Shown: piece after piece, positions 11,841-20,933 of the stretch
Position numbering within the stretch: the first letter of the stretch is position 1
Layout of the letters: each line of letters begins with the position of its first letter
DNA from: a bacterium
GTDB taxonomy: Bacteria > Pseudomonadota > Gammaproteobacteria > Methylococcales > Methylomonadaceae
Reading direction: 5' to 3'
Assembly: GCA_030591965.1 (NCBI GenBank)
Contig: JAUVAA010000002.1
Coordinates: 1-52,573, forward strand
Length of the DNA: 52,573 bases
Made by a program: the position numbers and the translations under genes
The notes under the pieces: model-generated
Databases searched by the model: none
The model's input: only the letters and a program-made list of their open reading frames with translations
Told to the model about the DNA's origin: nothing

Positions 11841-11885
11841 AGGCGGTTATAGTTAGTTTTTTGGCTATAATCGCCTCTTTTTTGT
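11841..11885 (+). terminator. Rho-independent terminator after xfp
   Basis: A 12-bp stem pairs AGGCGGTTATAG with CTATAATCGCCT (one G-T wobble) around a 12-nt loop and is followed by a run of T (CTTTTTTG). It lies about 40 bp after the phosphoketolase stop and isolates that gene from yrbG. Confidence 0.85.
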
Positions 11886-11967
11886 GCTGGTCTTTTGATT
11901 TATGATGATAGCTTAGGGGCTGGTTTGTTTTTATGGCACAATATGCAATTTTTGCACCAAAAGAATT

Positions 11968-12933
11968 ATGTTAATTGATTTTATTGCCTTGGCTCTAGGT
12001 TTAGTAGTCTTGGTTTTTGCGGCTGACTGGTTTGTTGATGGAACTTCGTCGATCGCGCGCAATTTAGGTGTTTCACCTTTATTGGTTGGTTTGACTATTG
12101 TTGGTTTGGGGACTTCGGCTCCTGAAATTCTAGTGGCATTCTTGGCTTCAGTGCAAGGTAATTCAGGCTTGGCGATTGGTAATGCCATTGGCTCTAATAT
12201 TGCAAATATTGGCTTAATCTTGGGGTGTACGGCACTAATATCGCCGTTGGCTTTTCATTCAGGCTTATTGAAACGTGAGTTGCCCGTTTTAATGCTTATT
12301 AGTGTTTTTTGTTATGTGTTGGCTTTAGATGGCTTAAGTGTTGTTGACGGCGTAATGATGTTGGTTGCGTTGGCTTTATTTTTACTTTGGTTGATTAGAA
12401 CTGCTCTGGCTGATCGAAAAAATGATGTTTTAGCTCAAGAAATGGAAGCTGAAATTCCTGAAACAATGCCTAATAATAAGGCTTGGATATATTTCGCTGT
12501 AGGTTTGGTTGGCTTGTTAGTCAGTTCAAAAGTTTTAGTTTGGGCGGCGGTGAATATTGCTCAAACTATGGGTGTGAGTGATTTGGTGATCGGATTGACT
12601 ATTGTCGCGCTGGGAACTAGTTTACCTGAACTAGCGGCATCCATTAGTAGTGTTTTAAAAGGTGAAGATGATTTAGCGGTTGGTAATGTCATTGGGTCTA
12701 ATGTTTATAATTTATTAGCAGTGTATTCTTTGCCTGCTTTGATAGCGCCAGGGCCTGTGGATGCGACGGTGATTAGTCGTGACTTCCCTGTTTTGCTTGG
12801 GATGACCGGAATATTATTTATTTTAGGCATAGGACTTTCTAATGCGGGTAATATTAATCGCTGGGAAGGTTCGGCTTTATTATCAGCTTACTTATTTTAT
12901 CAGTGGACTATTTTTCAAAGTGTCGCTTTATAA
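11968..12933 (+). CDS. yrbG: Calcium/sodium antiporter family protein (YrbG-like)
   Basis: A CaCA-superfamily cation exchanger of 321 residues with about ten hydrophobic segments. The two alpha repeats that form the ion path are visible: GLGTSAPEILVAFLASVQG with AIGNAIGSNIANIGL in the first half, and ALGTSLPELAASISSVLKG with AVGNVIGSNVYNLLA in the second. E. coli yrbG also stands just before kdsD, and the same order is seen here. The true ion is unproven, with Ca2+ or Na+ expected from the family. The start has only a weak AAAAGA ribosome site. Confidence 0.93.
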   Translation: MLIDFIALALGLVVLVFAADWFVDGTSSIARNLGVSPLLVGLTIVGLGTSAPEILVAFLASVQGNSGLAIGNAIGSNIANIGLILGCTALISPLAFHSGLLKRELPVLMLISVFCYVLALDGLSVVDGVMMLVALALFLLWLIRTALADRKNDVLAQEMEAEIPETMPNNKAWIYFAVGLVGLLVSSKVLVWAAVNIAQTMGVSDLVIGLTIVALGTSLPELAASISSVLKGEDDLAVGNVIGSNVYNLLAVYSLPALIAPGPVDATVISRDFPVLLGMTGILFILGIGLSNAGNINRWEGSALLSAYLFYQWTIFQSVAL

Positions 12934-12944
12934 GGTTAGTAGAT

Positions 12945-13916
12945 ATGGATGATAAACAGTTAATGGCCACGGCTTGCGAGGTTATTAATATAGAAGCGCA
13001 GGCTGTTAATGTGCTAAGCGCAAAAATTGATGAGAATTTTATTCAAGCTTGTCATTTGATTGCGGCTTGTAAAGGTAGGGTTGTCGTCACGGGGATGGGC
13101 AAGTCGGGACATATTGCAGGGAAGATTGCGGCAACGTTAGCGAGTACTGGAACGCCTGCTTTCTTTGTGCATCCTGGCGAAGCAAGTCATGGCGATTTAG
13201 GTATGATTACTCGGCAGGATGTCGTACTGGCCTTATCTAATTCGGGTGAAACGGCTGAAATTGTAACGCTATTACCCTTGATTAAGCGTCTCGCAGTGCC
13301 GATGATAGCAATGACGGGCAGGTCTGAATCTACTTTAGCAAAATTTTCTTCTGCGCATATTAGTAACGCCGTAGAAAAAGAAGCCTGCTCTTTAGGTTTA
13401 GCGCCGACAGCTAGCACCACAGCAGCACTTGTTATGGGTGATGCGCTCGCTGTAACTTTAATGACACTGCAGGGGTTTACACGCGATGAATTTGCTTTGT
13501 CGCACCCAGGTGGGAGTTTAGGAAGACGCTTGCTGGTTTTAGTTAGTGATATTATGCATGCGGGAGATCAATTGCCGGTTGTTACAGGTGATGTGGACGT
13601 TATGGGTGCATTAGTAGAGATGACGGCTAAAAAGTTAGGTATGACGGCTGTTGTAGATGCGCAAGGCTATTTATTGGGTATTTTTACAGATGGCGATTTA
13701 CGTCGTATATTGGCAAAATCGATCGATATTAATACTGCGCTGGTGGCTGATGTAATGACTGCAGATTGTCAGGTGATACGCTCGGATATTTTAGCAGCTG
13801 AGGCAATGCAGGTAATGGAAGAAAAGAAAATTAACGCTTTAATCGTTGTGAATGACGGAAATAAAGTCGTTGGCGCGCTTAATATGCACGACTTAATTCA
13901 CGCAGGAATCGTCTGA
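12945..13916 (+). CDS. kdsD: Arabinose-5-phosphate isomerase
   Basis: Converts ribulose 5-phosphate to arabinose 5-phosphate, the entry to Kdo synthesis for LPS. An N-terminal SIS domain has VVVTGMGKSGHIAGKIAAT and the serine loop ALSNSGETAEIV. A pair of CBS domains occupies the C-terminal third. The start chosen at 12945 gives 323 residues, close to E. coli KdsD at 328, and falls 11 bp after the yrbG stop. An in-frame start at 12903 would overlap yrbG by 31 bp and adds residues the family lacks. It is followed 1 bp later by kdsC. Confidence 0.96.
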   Translation: MDDKQLMATACEVINIEAQAVNVLSAKIDENFIQACHLIAACKGRVVVTGMGKSGHIAGKIAATLASTGTPAFFVHPGEASHGDLGMITRQDVVLALSNSGETAEIVTLLPLIKRLAVPMIAMTGRSESTLAKFSSAHISNAVEKEACSLGLAPTASTTAALVMGDALAVTLMTLQGFTRDEFALSHPGGSLGRRLLVLVSDIMHAGDQLPVVTGDVDVMGALVEMTAKKLGMTAVVDAQGYLLGIFTDGDLRRILAKSIDINTALVADVMTADCQVIRSDILAAEAMQVMEEKKINALIVVNDGNKVVGALNMHDLIHAGIV

Positions 13917-13917
13917 T

Positions 13918-14445
13918 ATGCAAGATAGAACGGAAAAAGCCAAAAAGATCAAAGTATTGATTTTGGATGTTGATGGCGTTTTAACGGATGGGAAGCTTTA
14001 TTTTGATCAGCAAGGCGAAGAGTATAAATCCTTTAATGTGCGTGATGGTTTAGGTATTAAGTTGCTGCAAAAATCGGGAATTAAGGTTGCGATAATTTCA
14101 GGTCGAGGCTCTAAACCCGTTGCTTTGCGTATGGAAATGTTAGGTATCGATTTGGTTTATCTTGAGCAATTAGATAAGGGGGTTGCGCTGCAAGATATTA
14201 TGCTAAAAACGGGCTGTGCTCTTGAACAAATGGCGCATGTGGGCGATGATTTAATTGATTTGCCCGTGCTAACTCAGGTCGGTTTAGCGATTGCAGTGCA
14301 AGATGCTAATGAACAAATTTTGCCTTATGTAGATTGGCAGACGAGGCAAGTTGGTGGGTTAGGTGCTGTGCGTGAGGTGTGTGATTTTATCTTGCAAGCG
14401 CAAGGCAAAATGTCCGCGCTAGTTGAGTCGTATAAAGCTGGCTAA
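13918..14445 (+). CDS. kdsC: 3-deoxy-D-manno-octulosonate 8-phosphate phosphatase
   Basis: A HAD-superfamily phosphatase without a cap domain that removes phosphate from Kdo 8-phosphate. The 175 residues begin with the HAD motif ILDVDGVLTDG (nucleophile D17, general acid D19), continue with VAIISGRGSKPV (motif II/III region) and end with the VGDDLIDLPVL motif IV. The stop TAA overlaps the lptC start ATG (TAATG), which suggests translational coupling within the kds-lpt operon. Confidence 0.96.
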   Translation: MQDRTEKAKKIKVLILDVDGVLTDGKLYFDQQGEEYKSFNVRDGLGIKLLQKSGIKVAIISGRGSKPVALRMEMLGIDLVYLEQLDKGVALQDIMLKTGCALEQMAHVGDDLIDLPVLTQVGLAIAVQDANEQILPYVDWQTRQVGGLGAVREVCDFILQAQGKMSALVESYKAG

Positions 14446-15014
14446 TGATGTTGCAGCAATATAAAAGTGCTATTTTTTTGTTCTTTATTTTCTTAGTTTC
14501 GATGTGGGCGGCTAACCGTGGCGATGATAAAGGTGCTCAGAAGCAATTAAAGAAGGTAGAGCATAGTGCAGATCATTTTGCGGTAAATTATAGTAAAACA
14601 CAGATGAGTGAATTGGGCGTTGCCAAAGAAAAAATAGATGCTGATTACGCGGCGCATTATAGTGATAATGATGAAACGGAGCTGACTAAGCCGGTAATGA
14701 CCTTATATCAAGGCCTCTTGCCGCCTTGGATTATTCGTGCGCAGACAGGTGTGATTAGTGCGGGTGGCGAGAAGATATTTTTGCAAGGACAAGTATTTAT
14801 TGATCGTGCTGCAGCAGAATCGGTGCGCGAAGTTAATATTAAAACAACGAACTTACGTGTAGAGCCGAAACGAAATTATGCAGAAACAGATGACTGGGCT
14901 GAATTGGTGAGTGAAACCGATAAGATGTCGGGTACGGGAATGAGATTGGTTTATCAGGACCCTTTGTATATCGAGTTATTAGCAAATGTTAAAGGCAGGC
15001 ATGTATATGAATAA
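14445..15014 (+). CDS. lptC: LPS export system protein LptC
   Basis: A bitopic inner-membrane protein that receives LPS from the LptBFG transporter and passes it to LptA. The 189 residues have an N-terminal transmembrane helix (about 8-22) followed by a periplasmic beta-jellyroll domain. Sequence conservation is weak, as usual for LptC, so the call leans on position between kdsC and lptA. An alternative ATG is one codon downstream. The end overlaps lptA by 8 bp with the start chosen here. Confidence 0.9.
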   Translation: MMLQQYKSAIFLFFIFLVSMWAANRGDDKGAQKQLKKVEHSADHFAVNYSKTQMSELGVAKEKIDADYAAHYSDNDETELTKPVMTLYQGLLPPWIIRAQTGVISAGGEKIFLQGQVFIDRAAAESVREVNIKTTNLRVEPKRNYAETDDWAELVSETDKMSGTGMRLVYQDPLYIELLANVKGRHVYE

Positions 15015-15513
15015 ATGGTTATTGAAAATACTTTTTGCATTGATGATGACTTTTTGTATAAGTGCGTATGCGTTAGAAAGTGATAGCAAGCAACCTATTA
15101 CCATCGAGTCTGATTCAGGATTTTATGATGATAAAAAAGGTCTGAGTACTTATGCTGGAAAAGTCATTATTATTCAGGGAACTATGCGCTTAGATGCGGA
15201 TAAAGTTGTAGTTTATTTGGAGAATAGAGAAATAAAAAAAATGGTCGCGACTGGCGCGCCGGTAAAGTTTCAGCAAACACCTGAAGCGGGTAAGGAGGAT
15301 GTGCATGGCAACTCTTTAATTGCTGAGTATTACCCAGAAACTGCAGTGCTTGTTATGATACAAAAAGCTGTGGTCTGGCAGGGGGGGAATAGTACTGCTA
15401 GTGAAAGAATAGAATATGATCGTGTTAGTGAAGTCGTTAAGGCTGGGCAGGAAGGTTCCTCAAGTAAGCGTGTGCATGTAATTTTGCAGCCTAAAAGCGA
15501 GTCTAAAAAGTAA
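15007..15513 (+). CDS. lptA: LPS transport periplasmic protein LptA
   Basis: A periplasmic bridge protein that carries LPS from LptC to LptD. A signal peptide is clear: MNKWLLKI, then a hydrophobic core ending in AYA before LESDSKQP. The mature part starts with the OstA-like [20 protein letters not shown] and [19 protein letters not shown]. The start at 15007 gives 168 residues with an AGG seven bases upstream. ATGs at 14986 and 15001 are also in frame. It overlaps lptC and lies 2 bp before lptB. Confidence 0.94.
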   Translation: MNKWLLKILFALMMTFCISAYALESDSKQPITIESDSGFYDDKKGLSTYAGKVIIIQGTMRLDADKVVVYLENREIKKMVATGAPVKFQQTPEAGKEDVHGNSLIAEYYPETAVLVMIQKAVVWQGGNSTASERIEYDRVSEVVKAGQEGSSSKRVHVILQPKSESKK

Positions 15514-15515
15514 TT

Positions 15516-16241
15516 ATGGCGATTTTGTCAGCAAAAAATATTGGCAAGACTTATGGCAAGCGTGCTGTGGTGCAGAATGTATCTTTGCATGTGGGTAGTA
15601 ATGAGATTGTTGGTTTGTTGGGGCCGAATGGTGCAGGTAAAACTACGAGTTTTTATATGGTGGTCGGTTTGGTGCGTGCAGATTCGGGGCATATCTTTTA
15701 TGATGATAAAGATATTACTCAATACCCAATGCATATACGCGCTAAGATGGGGGTAGGGTACTTACCTCAGGAAGCTTCTGTATTTCGTAAGTTAAGTGTT
15801 GAAGATAATCTGCGTGCAGTATTGGAATTAAGAAAAGGGCTGAACAAGGAAAAAATAGAGTTAATTATTGATGAATTATTAGCTGAGTTTAGCATTACGC
15901 ATATTCGCCATAATATAGGGATGAGTTTGTCAGGTGGCGAGCGGCGGAGGGTTGAAATTGCCAGAGCATTGGCAACAGATCCTGAATTTATTCTGCTGGA
16001 TGAGCCTTTTGCGGGTGTCGACCCTATTTCGGTTATTGAAATTCAGAAAATCATTGCTCACTTAAAAAATAGAAATATTGGTGTTTTAATTACCGAGCAT
16101 AATGTCCGAGAAACGCTAGGGATTTGTGATCGGGCTTATATTTTAAATGCAGGAGAGGTAATTGCTGAAGGATCTTCTGCTGATATTGTCGCTAATGAAG
16201 AAGTGCGACGAGTTTATCTGGGTGAAAATTTTAGTCTTTAA
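15516..16241 (+). CDS. lptB: LPS export ABC transporter ATPase LptB
   Basis: The cytoplasmic ATPase of LptB2FG that extracts LPS from the inner membrane. The 241 residues show Walker [14 protein letters not shown]-loop [13 protein letters not shown] (a family hallmark), signature [15 protein letters not shown], Walker [16 protein letters not shown] and switch histidine [10 protein letters not shown]. It lies 2 bp after lptA and 50 bp before rpoN, the standard gammaproteobacterial order. lptF and lptG are not in the window. Confidence 0.98.
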   Translation: MAILSAKNIGKTYGKRAVVQNVSLHVGSNEIVGLLGPNGAGKTTSFYMVVGLVRADSGHIFYDDKDITQYPMHIRAKMGVGYLPQEASVFRKLSVEDNLRAVLELRKGLNKEKIELIIDELLAEFSITHIRHNIGMSLSGGERRRVEIARALATDPEFILLDEPFAGVDPISVIEIQKIIAHLKNRNIGVLITEHNVRETLGICDRAYILNAGEVIAEGSSADIVANEEVRRVYLGENFSL

Positions 16242-16291
16242 GGGATATTTTATGGTATTTACTTCGTTTGATCTTAAGGTAAGCTAGCTGA

Positions 16292-17743
16292 ATGAAACAG
16301 TCTTTGCAACTCCGCATGGGGCAGCAGTTATCTATGACGCCTCAGTTACAGCAGGCGATCAAGTTACTGCAACTATCAACACTCGACTTACAGCAAGAAA
16401 TTCAGCAAGCATTAGATTCAAATATGATGCTTGAAGTTGTTGAGGATGAAGGAGGCTCTTTAAATGAACAAAAAGTTGTTGAAAATACGGTAGATAAAAC
16501 AGATCAGACTAGTAGTGAAGGCTCGCAAACAGATGTGCCTGATGAGCTGCCTACGGATAGTTCTTGGGAGGACGTATTCGAATCTGTGCAAATGGGTACG
16601 GCTGCTGAGCCAGCTGGAGATATGCCTGATTTTGAAGTGCAGCGAAGTAAAGCAGATAGCTTGCAGGATCATTTGTTATGGCAAATGGAAATGGTGCCTT
16701 TTACCGACAGGGATAAAGCAATAGCTATGGCGGTTATTGATTCAGTTAATGGTGATGGCTATTTAAATGGTACTCCAGATGATATATATCAGGGCTTGGC
16801 TGAGCAGTTGGAAGACCTAGAGATGGATGAGCTGTATGCAGTTTTGCATCGTATACAGCGATTTGACCCCGCGGGGGTAGCGGCAGAGAATTTGCAAGAT
16901 TGTTTGCGCTTACAGTTAGTGCAGTTACCAGACACTACGCCTTTTAAAGAACCGGCTTTAGAGTTGGTAGAGCGGTTTTTGGATATATTGGCAGCACAAG
17001 ATCAAGTTAAGTTGATGCGCAAGTTGGCAGTTTCAGAAACTAAATTGGCGGACATTATTGCTTTAGTGCGCTCGCTAGACCCGCAGCCTGGGCGATCTAT
17101 TGAAGAGAGTGAGTCTGAATATATTGTGCCTGATTTGTTTGTTTTTAAGGTTGACGGAGAATGGCGAGTCGAATTAAATCCCGATATTGCGCCTAAGTTA
17201 CGGGTTAATCCCTTTTATTCGAGCATGATTAAGCGTGCAGATAATAGTAAAGATAATGTCAGTATGAAAGAGCATTTGCAGGAAGCAAGGTGGTTTATTA
17301 AGAGCTTACATAGTCGAAACGATACTTTATTGCGTGTTGGACGTAGTATTATTGCTAAGCAAATAGAGTTTCTTGAGCATGGGGAAATTGCCATGAAGCC
17401 CATGGTATTAAGGGATATTGCAGAAGAATTGGAGTTGCATGAGTCAACTATTTCCCGGGTAACTACGCAGAAATATATGCATTTACCCAATGGGGTTATT
17501 GAATTTAAGTATTTTTTTTCCAGTCATGTTTCGACATCTGCGGGAGGAGAATGTTCGGCCACGGCCATTAGGGCGTTTATCAAAGAGTTAGTTAGTACGG
17601 AAAACCCCGCAAAGCCATTAAGCGATAGTAAAATTGCGGGTTTATTGGAAGAAAAGGGAATTAATGTTGCGAGGCGCACTATCGCTAAGTACCGCGAAGC
17701 AATATCTATTCCATCATCTAGTCAAAGAAAGCGACTTTTGTAA
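16292..17743 (+). CDS. rpoN: RNA polymerase sigma-54 factor
   Basis: The alternative sigma factor that recognises -24/-12 promoters and needs an AAA+ activator. The 483 residues carry the Gln-rich activator-interacting N-terminus (LRMGQQLSMTPQLQQAIKLLQLS), an acidic low-complexity linker, the core-binding domain, a helix-turn-helix near HESTISRVTTQKY, and the RpoN box ARRTIAKYREA (about 460-470). A -24/-12 type promoter candidate occurs in this same window at 45872-45887. Confidence 0.98.
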   Translation: MKQSLQLRMGQQLSMTPQLQQAIKLLQLSTLDLQQEIQQALDSNMMLEVVEDEGGSLNEQKVVENTVDKTDQTSSEGSQTDVPDELPTDSSWEDVFESVQMGTAAEPAGDMPDFEVQRSKADSLQDHLLWQMEMVPFTDRDKAIAMAVIDSVNGDGYLNGTPDDIYQGLAEQLEDLEMDELYAVLHRIQRFDPAGVAAENLQDCLRLQLVQLPDTTPFKEPALELVERFLDILAAQDQVKLMRKLAVSETKLADIIALVRSLDPQPGRSIEESESEYIVPDLFVFKVDGEWRVELNPDIAPKLRVNPFYSSMIKRADNSKDNVSMKEHLQEARWFIKSLHSRNDTLLRVGRSIIAKQIEFLEHGEIAMKPMVLRDIAEELELHESTISRVTTQKYMHLPNGVIEFKYFFSSHVSTSAGGECSATAIRAFIKELVSTENPAKPLSDSKIAGLLEEKGINVARRTIAKYREAISIPSSSQRKRLL

Positions 17744-17794
17744 GAAAGTAGTATAATGACTGTTTTTTTTTGAGCACTATTAGGAGTTAAAAAT

Positions 17795-18088
17795 ATGCAA
17801 GTTAGCATAACTGGTCATCACGTTGAAGTAACAGAAGCAATGAAGCAGCACGTAGAAGAGAAAATTGGTAAATTGAAGCGTCATTTTGATAATGTAACTG
17901 ATGTGCATGTTATTTTGACAGTAGAAAAACTAGAGCAAAAAGCAGAAGCGACAGTGCAAATTAGTGGTGCAACATTATTTGCTGATGATGTTCAAGAGAA
18001 TATGTATACGGCTATTGATAGTATGGTTGATAAATTAGATCGTCAAATTATTAAACATAAAGAAAAAACTCAAGCACGCCGCAGTTAA
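17795..18088 (+). CDS. hpf: Ribosome hibernation promoting factor (short HPF)
   Basis: Binds the 30S subunit in the mRNA/tRNA channel and helps form inactive 100S ribosomes. The 97 residues are the short-form length. Typical stretches are MQVSITGHHVEVTEAMKQHV, KIGKLKRHFDNVTDVHVIL and the C-terminal DKLDRQIIKHKEKTQ. A strong TAGGAG ribosome site precedes it. It follows rpoN by 51 bp as in E. coli, but the next gene is rapZ, because ptsN is missing. Confidence 0.97.
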   Translation: MQVSITGHHVEVTEAMKQHVEEKIGKLKRHFDNVTDVHVILTVEKLEQKAEATVQISGATLFADDVQENMYTAIDSMVDKLDRQIIKHKEKTQARRS

Positions 18089-18094
18089 TTTATG

Positions 18095-18141
18095 CTGTAT
18101 GCATGGCTTATATATTATAAATAGCAAAGCCATGCATACAG
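18095..18141. repeat. Perfect 15-bp inverted repeat between hpf and rapZ
   Basis: The arms CTGTATGCATGGCTT (18095-18109) and AAGCCATGCATACAG (18127-18141) pair perfectly around a 17-nt AT-rich loop, starting 6 bp after the hpf stop. There is no T-run behind the right arm, so a simple intrinsic terminator is not indicated on the plus strand. It could be an RNase processing or mRNA-stabilising hairpin. Confidence 0.85.
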
Positions 18142-18222
18142 AAATGAGCTTATCAAGAGTATAGAGGGTTATATTCTTCGTTTAGGCTTCATTCCTGAAG
18201 GATGGTATCCCCTACTGAGACT

Positions 18223-19080
18223 ATGAAATTATTGATTTTGACTGGATTATCCGGATCAGGAAAAAGTATTGCTTTAGCTACCCTTGAGGATTGCGGATTT
18301 TACTGCATAGATAATTTGCCGATTACTTTACTAGATGATTTTGTTACTAATGTGATGCAGCAAGATCCCAAGACTTATGAGAAAACAGCAATTGGGATTG
18401 ATGCTAGAAATCACGGTGAAAGTTTGTATGCTTTTGCGGATAAGTTGGCTTTAATTAGAGCGCAAGGTATTCATTGTGATGTGGTTTATATGCAAGCAGA
18501 AGCTGAAGTATTACTGAAACGTTATAGTGAAACAAGACGACGACACCCGCTAACTGACTTGAATTTGCCATTAAAAGAGGCGATTAAAGTTGAGAAAGAA
18601 ATGCTCACGTCTGTTGCAAAATGTGCGGATTTAGTCGTTGATACGAGTCGTACTCACTATCATCAATTAAGAGAGCTGATTAGAGGGTATGTTCAAGAAG
18701 GTTCGCAGCAAAAAATTTCTATACAAACACAATCTTTTGGATTTAAGCATGGCTTACCTTTAGATGCTGATTTTGTATTTGATGCGCGTTGTTTGCCAAA
18801 CCCGTATTGGAGTCCAGAGCTTCGAGGATTTACTGGTAAAGATCAGCCGGTAATAGATTTCTTAAGCTCAGAATCAATAGTTACAGAGTTTTTTCAAGAT
18901 ATTTCAGGTCTTTTAGATCGCTGGATTCCGCGATTTGAAAAGGAAAATCGTAGTTATTTAACCGTTGCTGTCGGTTGTACCGGAGGGCAGCATCGTTCGG
19001 TATTTTTAGTGGATAGTCTTGCGCGACACTTTCAGAGCAAGGCATTCAATGTCATTATCAGGCACCGAGAGTTACAGTGA
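18223..19080 (+). CDS. rapZ: RNase adapter protein RapZ
   Basis: In enterobacteria RapZ binds the small RNA GlmZ and recruits RNase E, coupling glucosamine 6-phosphate levels to glmS expression. The protein has Walker A GLSGSGKSIAL at its N-terminus, the GFYCIDNLP block, the SETRRRHPL block and C-terminal VGCTGGQHRSVFL. The start at 18223 gives 285 residues, matching the family (284 in E. coli). An in-frame ATG at 18202 would add seven residues and has a GAAGG directly against it, so it cannot be ruled out. Confidence 0.93.
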   Translation: MKLLILTGLSGSGKSIALATLEDCGFYCIDNLPITLLDDFVTNVMQQDPKTYEKTAIGIDARNHGESLYAFADKLALIRAQGIHCDVVYMQAEAEVLLKRYSETRRRHPLTDLNLPLKEAIKVEKEMLTSVAKCADLVVDTSRTHYHQLRELIRGYVQEGSQQKISIQTQSFGFKHGLPLDADFVFDARCLPNPYWSPELRGFTGKDQPVIDFLSSESIVTEFFQDISGLLDRWIPRFEKENRSYLTVAVGCTGGQHRSVFLVDSLARHFQSKAFNVIIRHRELQ

Positions 19081-19132
19081 AAAAGGTGGTTTGCCTGCTT
19101 AGTCGGTTGCTAGGAAATAAAAAAGGATAGAT

Positions 19133-20485
19133 ATGCAAGTAAATAGACCACAAGATCACTCTGATATACACTTAGAGCGGATTATGAAGGACTTAGATGA
19201 TGGTGCACTTTATGAGGCGCGTAGTCATCTGCTGAGTTTGTATCCGGCTGAAATTGCTTTATTGCTCAGGTCGTTGCCTATCGATTATAGGTATCAGTTA
19301 TGGGCTATTGTTGCTCCTGAAGTCATGGGGCAGATACTCGTGCCCCTTCAAGGCGAGGTGCGCATTGGCCTTATTGAGCACACTTCTGCACAGGATTTAG
19401 TGATTGGTGCAAATGAATTGGCACCGAGAGATTTAGCTGATTTAGTCGGTGATTTTTCTGCTGAAATCAGAGATAAAATCCTGAAGAAAAAGAAGGATAG
19501 TCGGCTTGAAGCTGCACTTGCTTATGATGGGCATACAGCGGGTGGCTTAATGACGATGGATGTTTTGACTATAAGGGCGGATGTTACTATAGATACCGTT
19601 TTGCGCTTATTGCGAGTGCAAAAAAAAATGACAGGAAATATGGATAGCCTGTTTGTTGTGGATCGTGAGAATCATTATCAAGGCATGCTGCCTGCGGCTA
19701 CGATTTTGACTAGTGACCCACTTATGGTTGTGTCTAAATTAATGGATGTTTCTATCGCGGAAATTCCTTTGAATATGCCGGTGTCCGAAGTTGCCACTAT
19801 TTTCGAGCATAGAGATATTTTATCGGCTGGTGTTGTCGATGAGAATGGCTTGCTAGTAGGGCGAATTACCGTCGATGATGTGGTTGATGTTATTAGAGAG
19901 GAAGCAGATCACGCTATTTTGAGTTCAGCAGGTTTGGATGAAGAGCATGATTTGTTCTCGCCTGTTTTGGTTAGTGCCAAGCGACGAGCTGTATGGTTGG
20001 GTGTGAATTTATTTACCGCATTCTTAGCGTCATGGGTCATTGGTCTGTTTGAAGCAACGATTGATGAAATTGTTGCTTTGGCAGTATTAATGCCGGTGGT
20101 TGCTAGTATGGGGGGGATTGCTGGTAGTCAAACCTTGACTCTAGTGATTCGTGGTTTGGCATTACATCAGATTAGTTCAGCGAACGCTATGTCCTTTTTG
20201 TTTAAGGAATTAGCTGTTGGTGCGTTAAATGGTATTGTTTGGTCTGTCGTTGTGGCTTTGATTGCTGCGGCTTGGTTCTCAGATATGCCATTAGGTATGA
20301 TGCTTGGTGGAGCCATGATTATTAATTTAACCTGCGCGGCTTTTGCTGGGGTTATGATTCCACTCTTTTTACAAAAAAGAGGGATCGATCCTGCGTTAGC
20401 GGGTGGTGTGTTGTTAACTACCGTGACTGATGTGATTGGATTTATGTCCTTTTTAGGATTAGCGACAATTTTCCTATTGGCTTAA
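19133..20485 (+). CDS. mgtE: Magnesium transporter MgtE
   Basis: A Mg2+ channel/transporter of 450 residues. An acidic cytoplasmic N-domain (residues about 10-125, including HTAGGLMTMDVLTI at its end) is followed by a CBS pair, with VGRITVDDVVDVI in the second CBS, and then by five hydrophobic helices from about residue 285. The selectivity region PVVASMGGIAGSQTLTLVIRG is well conserved. It is preceded by AAAGGA and lies 52 bp after rapZ. No M-box-like leader fits in that gap. Confidence 0.96.
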   Translation: MQVNRPQDHSDIHLERIMKDLDDGALYEARSHLLSLYPAEIALLLRSLPIDYRYQLWAIVAPEVMGQILVPLQGEVRIGLIEHTSAQDLVIGANELAPRDLADLVGDFSAEIRDKILKKKKDSRLEAALAYDGHTAGGLMTMDVLTIRADVTIDTVLRLLRVQKKMTGNMDSLFVVDRENHYQGMLPAATILTSDPLMVVSKLMDVSIAEIPLNMPVSEVATIFEHRDILSAGVVDENGLLVGRITVDDVVDVIREEADHAILSSAGLDEEHDLFSPVLVSAKRRAVWLGVNLFTAFLASWVIGLFEATIDEIVALAVLMPVVASMGGIAGSQTLTLVIRGLALHQISSANAMSFLFKELAVGALNGIVWSVVVALIAAAWFSDMPLGMMLGGAMIINLTCAAFAGVMIPLFLQKRGIDPALAGGVLLTTVTDVIGFMSFLGLATIFLLA

Positions 20486-20521
20486 AACTGACTTTAAAAA
20501 ATTATATTGAGGAAATAAAAA

Positions 20522-20890
20522 ATGAGTATAAAAAAATCACCTTTAGCAATGGTAGTAGGAACGACACTGTTTTCAGGTTTGGCTGTAACAACAGCTCAAG
20601 CGGAAGAGTTTGTTGGTGTTGAGAGTAACCCATTTGCGCTAACTGAATTAGCAAATGGTTATATGCATGTTGCGGAAGCTGATAAGTCTAAGCAAGGCGA
20701 TATGAAAATGAAAGCGGGTGCTTGTGGTGAGGGAAAATGCGGAGCCAGCATGACAGCTCCAGGTGCTTTAGAAAAAACAGCGGAAGGTAAATGTGCAGGC
20801 AATAAGCCTATGCCTGGAGCTAAAAAAGCTAATGCGAAAGCTATGGAAGGAAAATGTGGTGAAGGGAAATGCGGCAGTAGTATGCAATAA
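20522..20890 (+). CDS. Secreted EGKCG-repeat peptide, HvfA-like putative RiPP precursor
   Basis: A 122-residue protein with a clear Sec signal peptide ending in AQA around residue 27. The mature part contains NPFALTELANGYMHVAEAD, then four EGKC motifs with cysteines at C73, C91, C112 and C117, plus C68. This matches low-complexity HvfA-type precursors, whose EGKCG cysteines are modified by DUF692/MNIO enzymes (HvfB) with a DUF2063 partner (HvfC). Neither partner nor a DoxX-like gene is nearby; the neighbours are mgtE (36 bp upstream) and, past a terminator, mraZ. A GAGGAA ribosome site precedes the start. The role, probably metal binding or stress related, is inferred from the family. Confidence 0.85.
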   Translation: MSIKKSPLAMVVGTTLFSGLAVTTAQAEEFVGVESNPFALTELANGYMHVAEADKSKQGDMKMKAGACGEGKCGASMTAPGALEKTAEGKCAGNKPMPGAKKANAKAMEGKCGEGKCGSSMQ

Positions 20891-20933
20891 GATGTAAATG
20901 TTGCCGGAATATACTCTCCGGCGATGTGATTTT

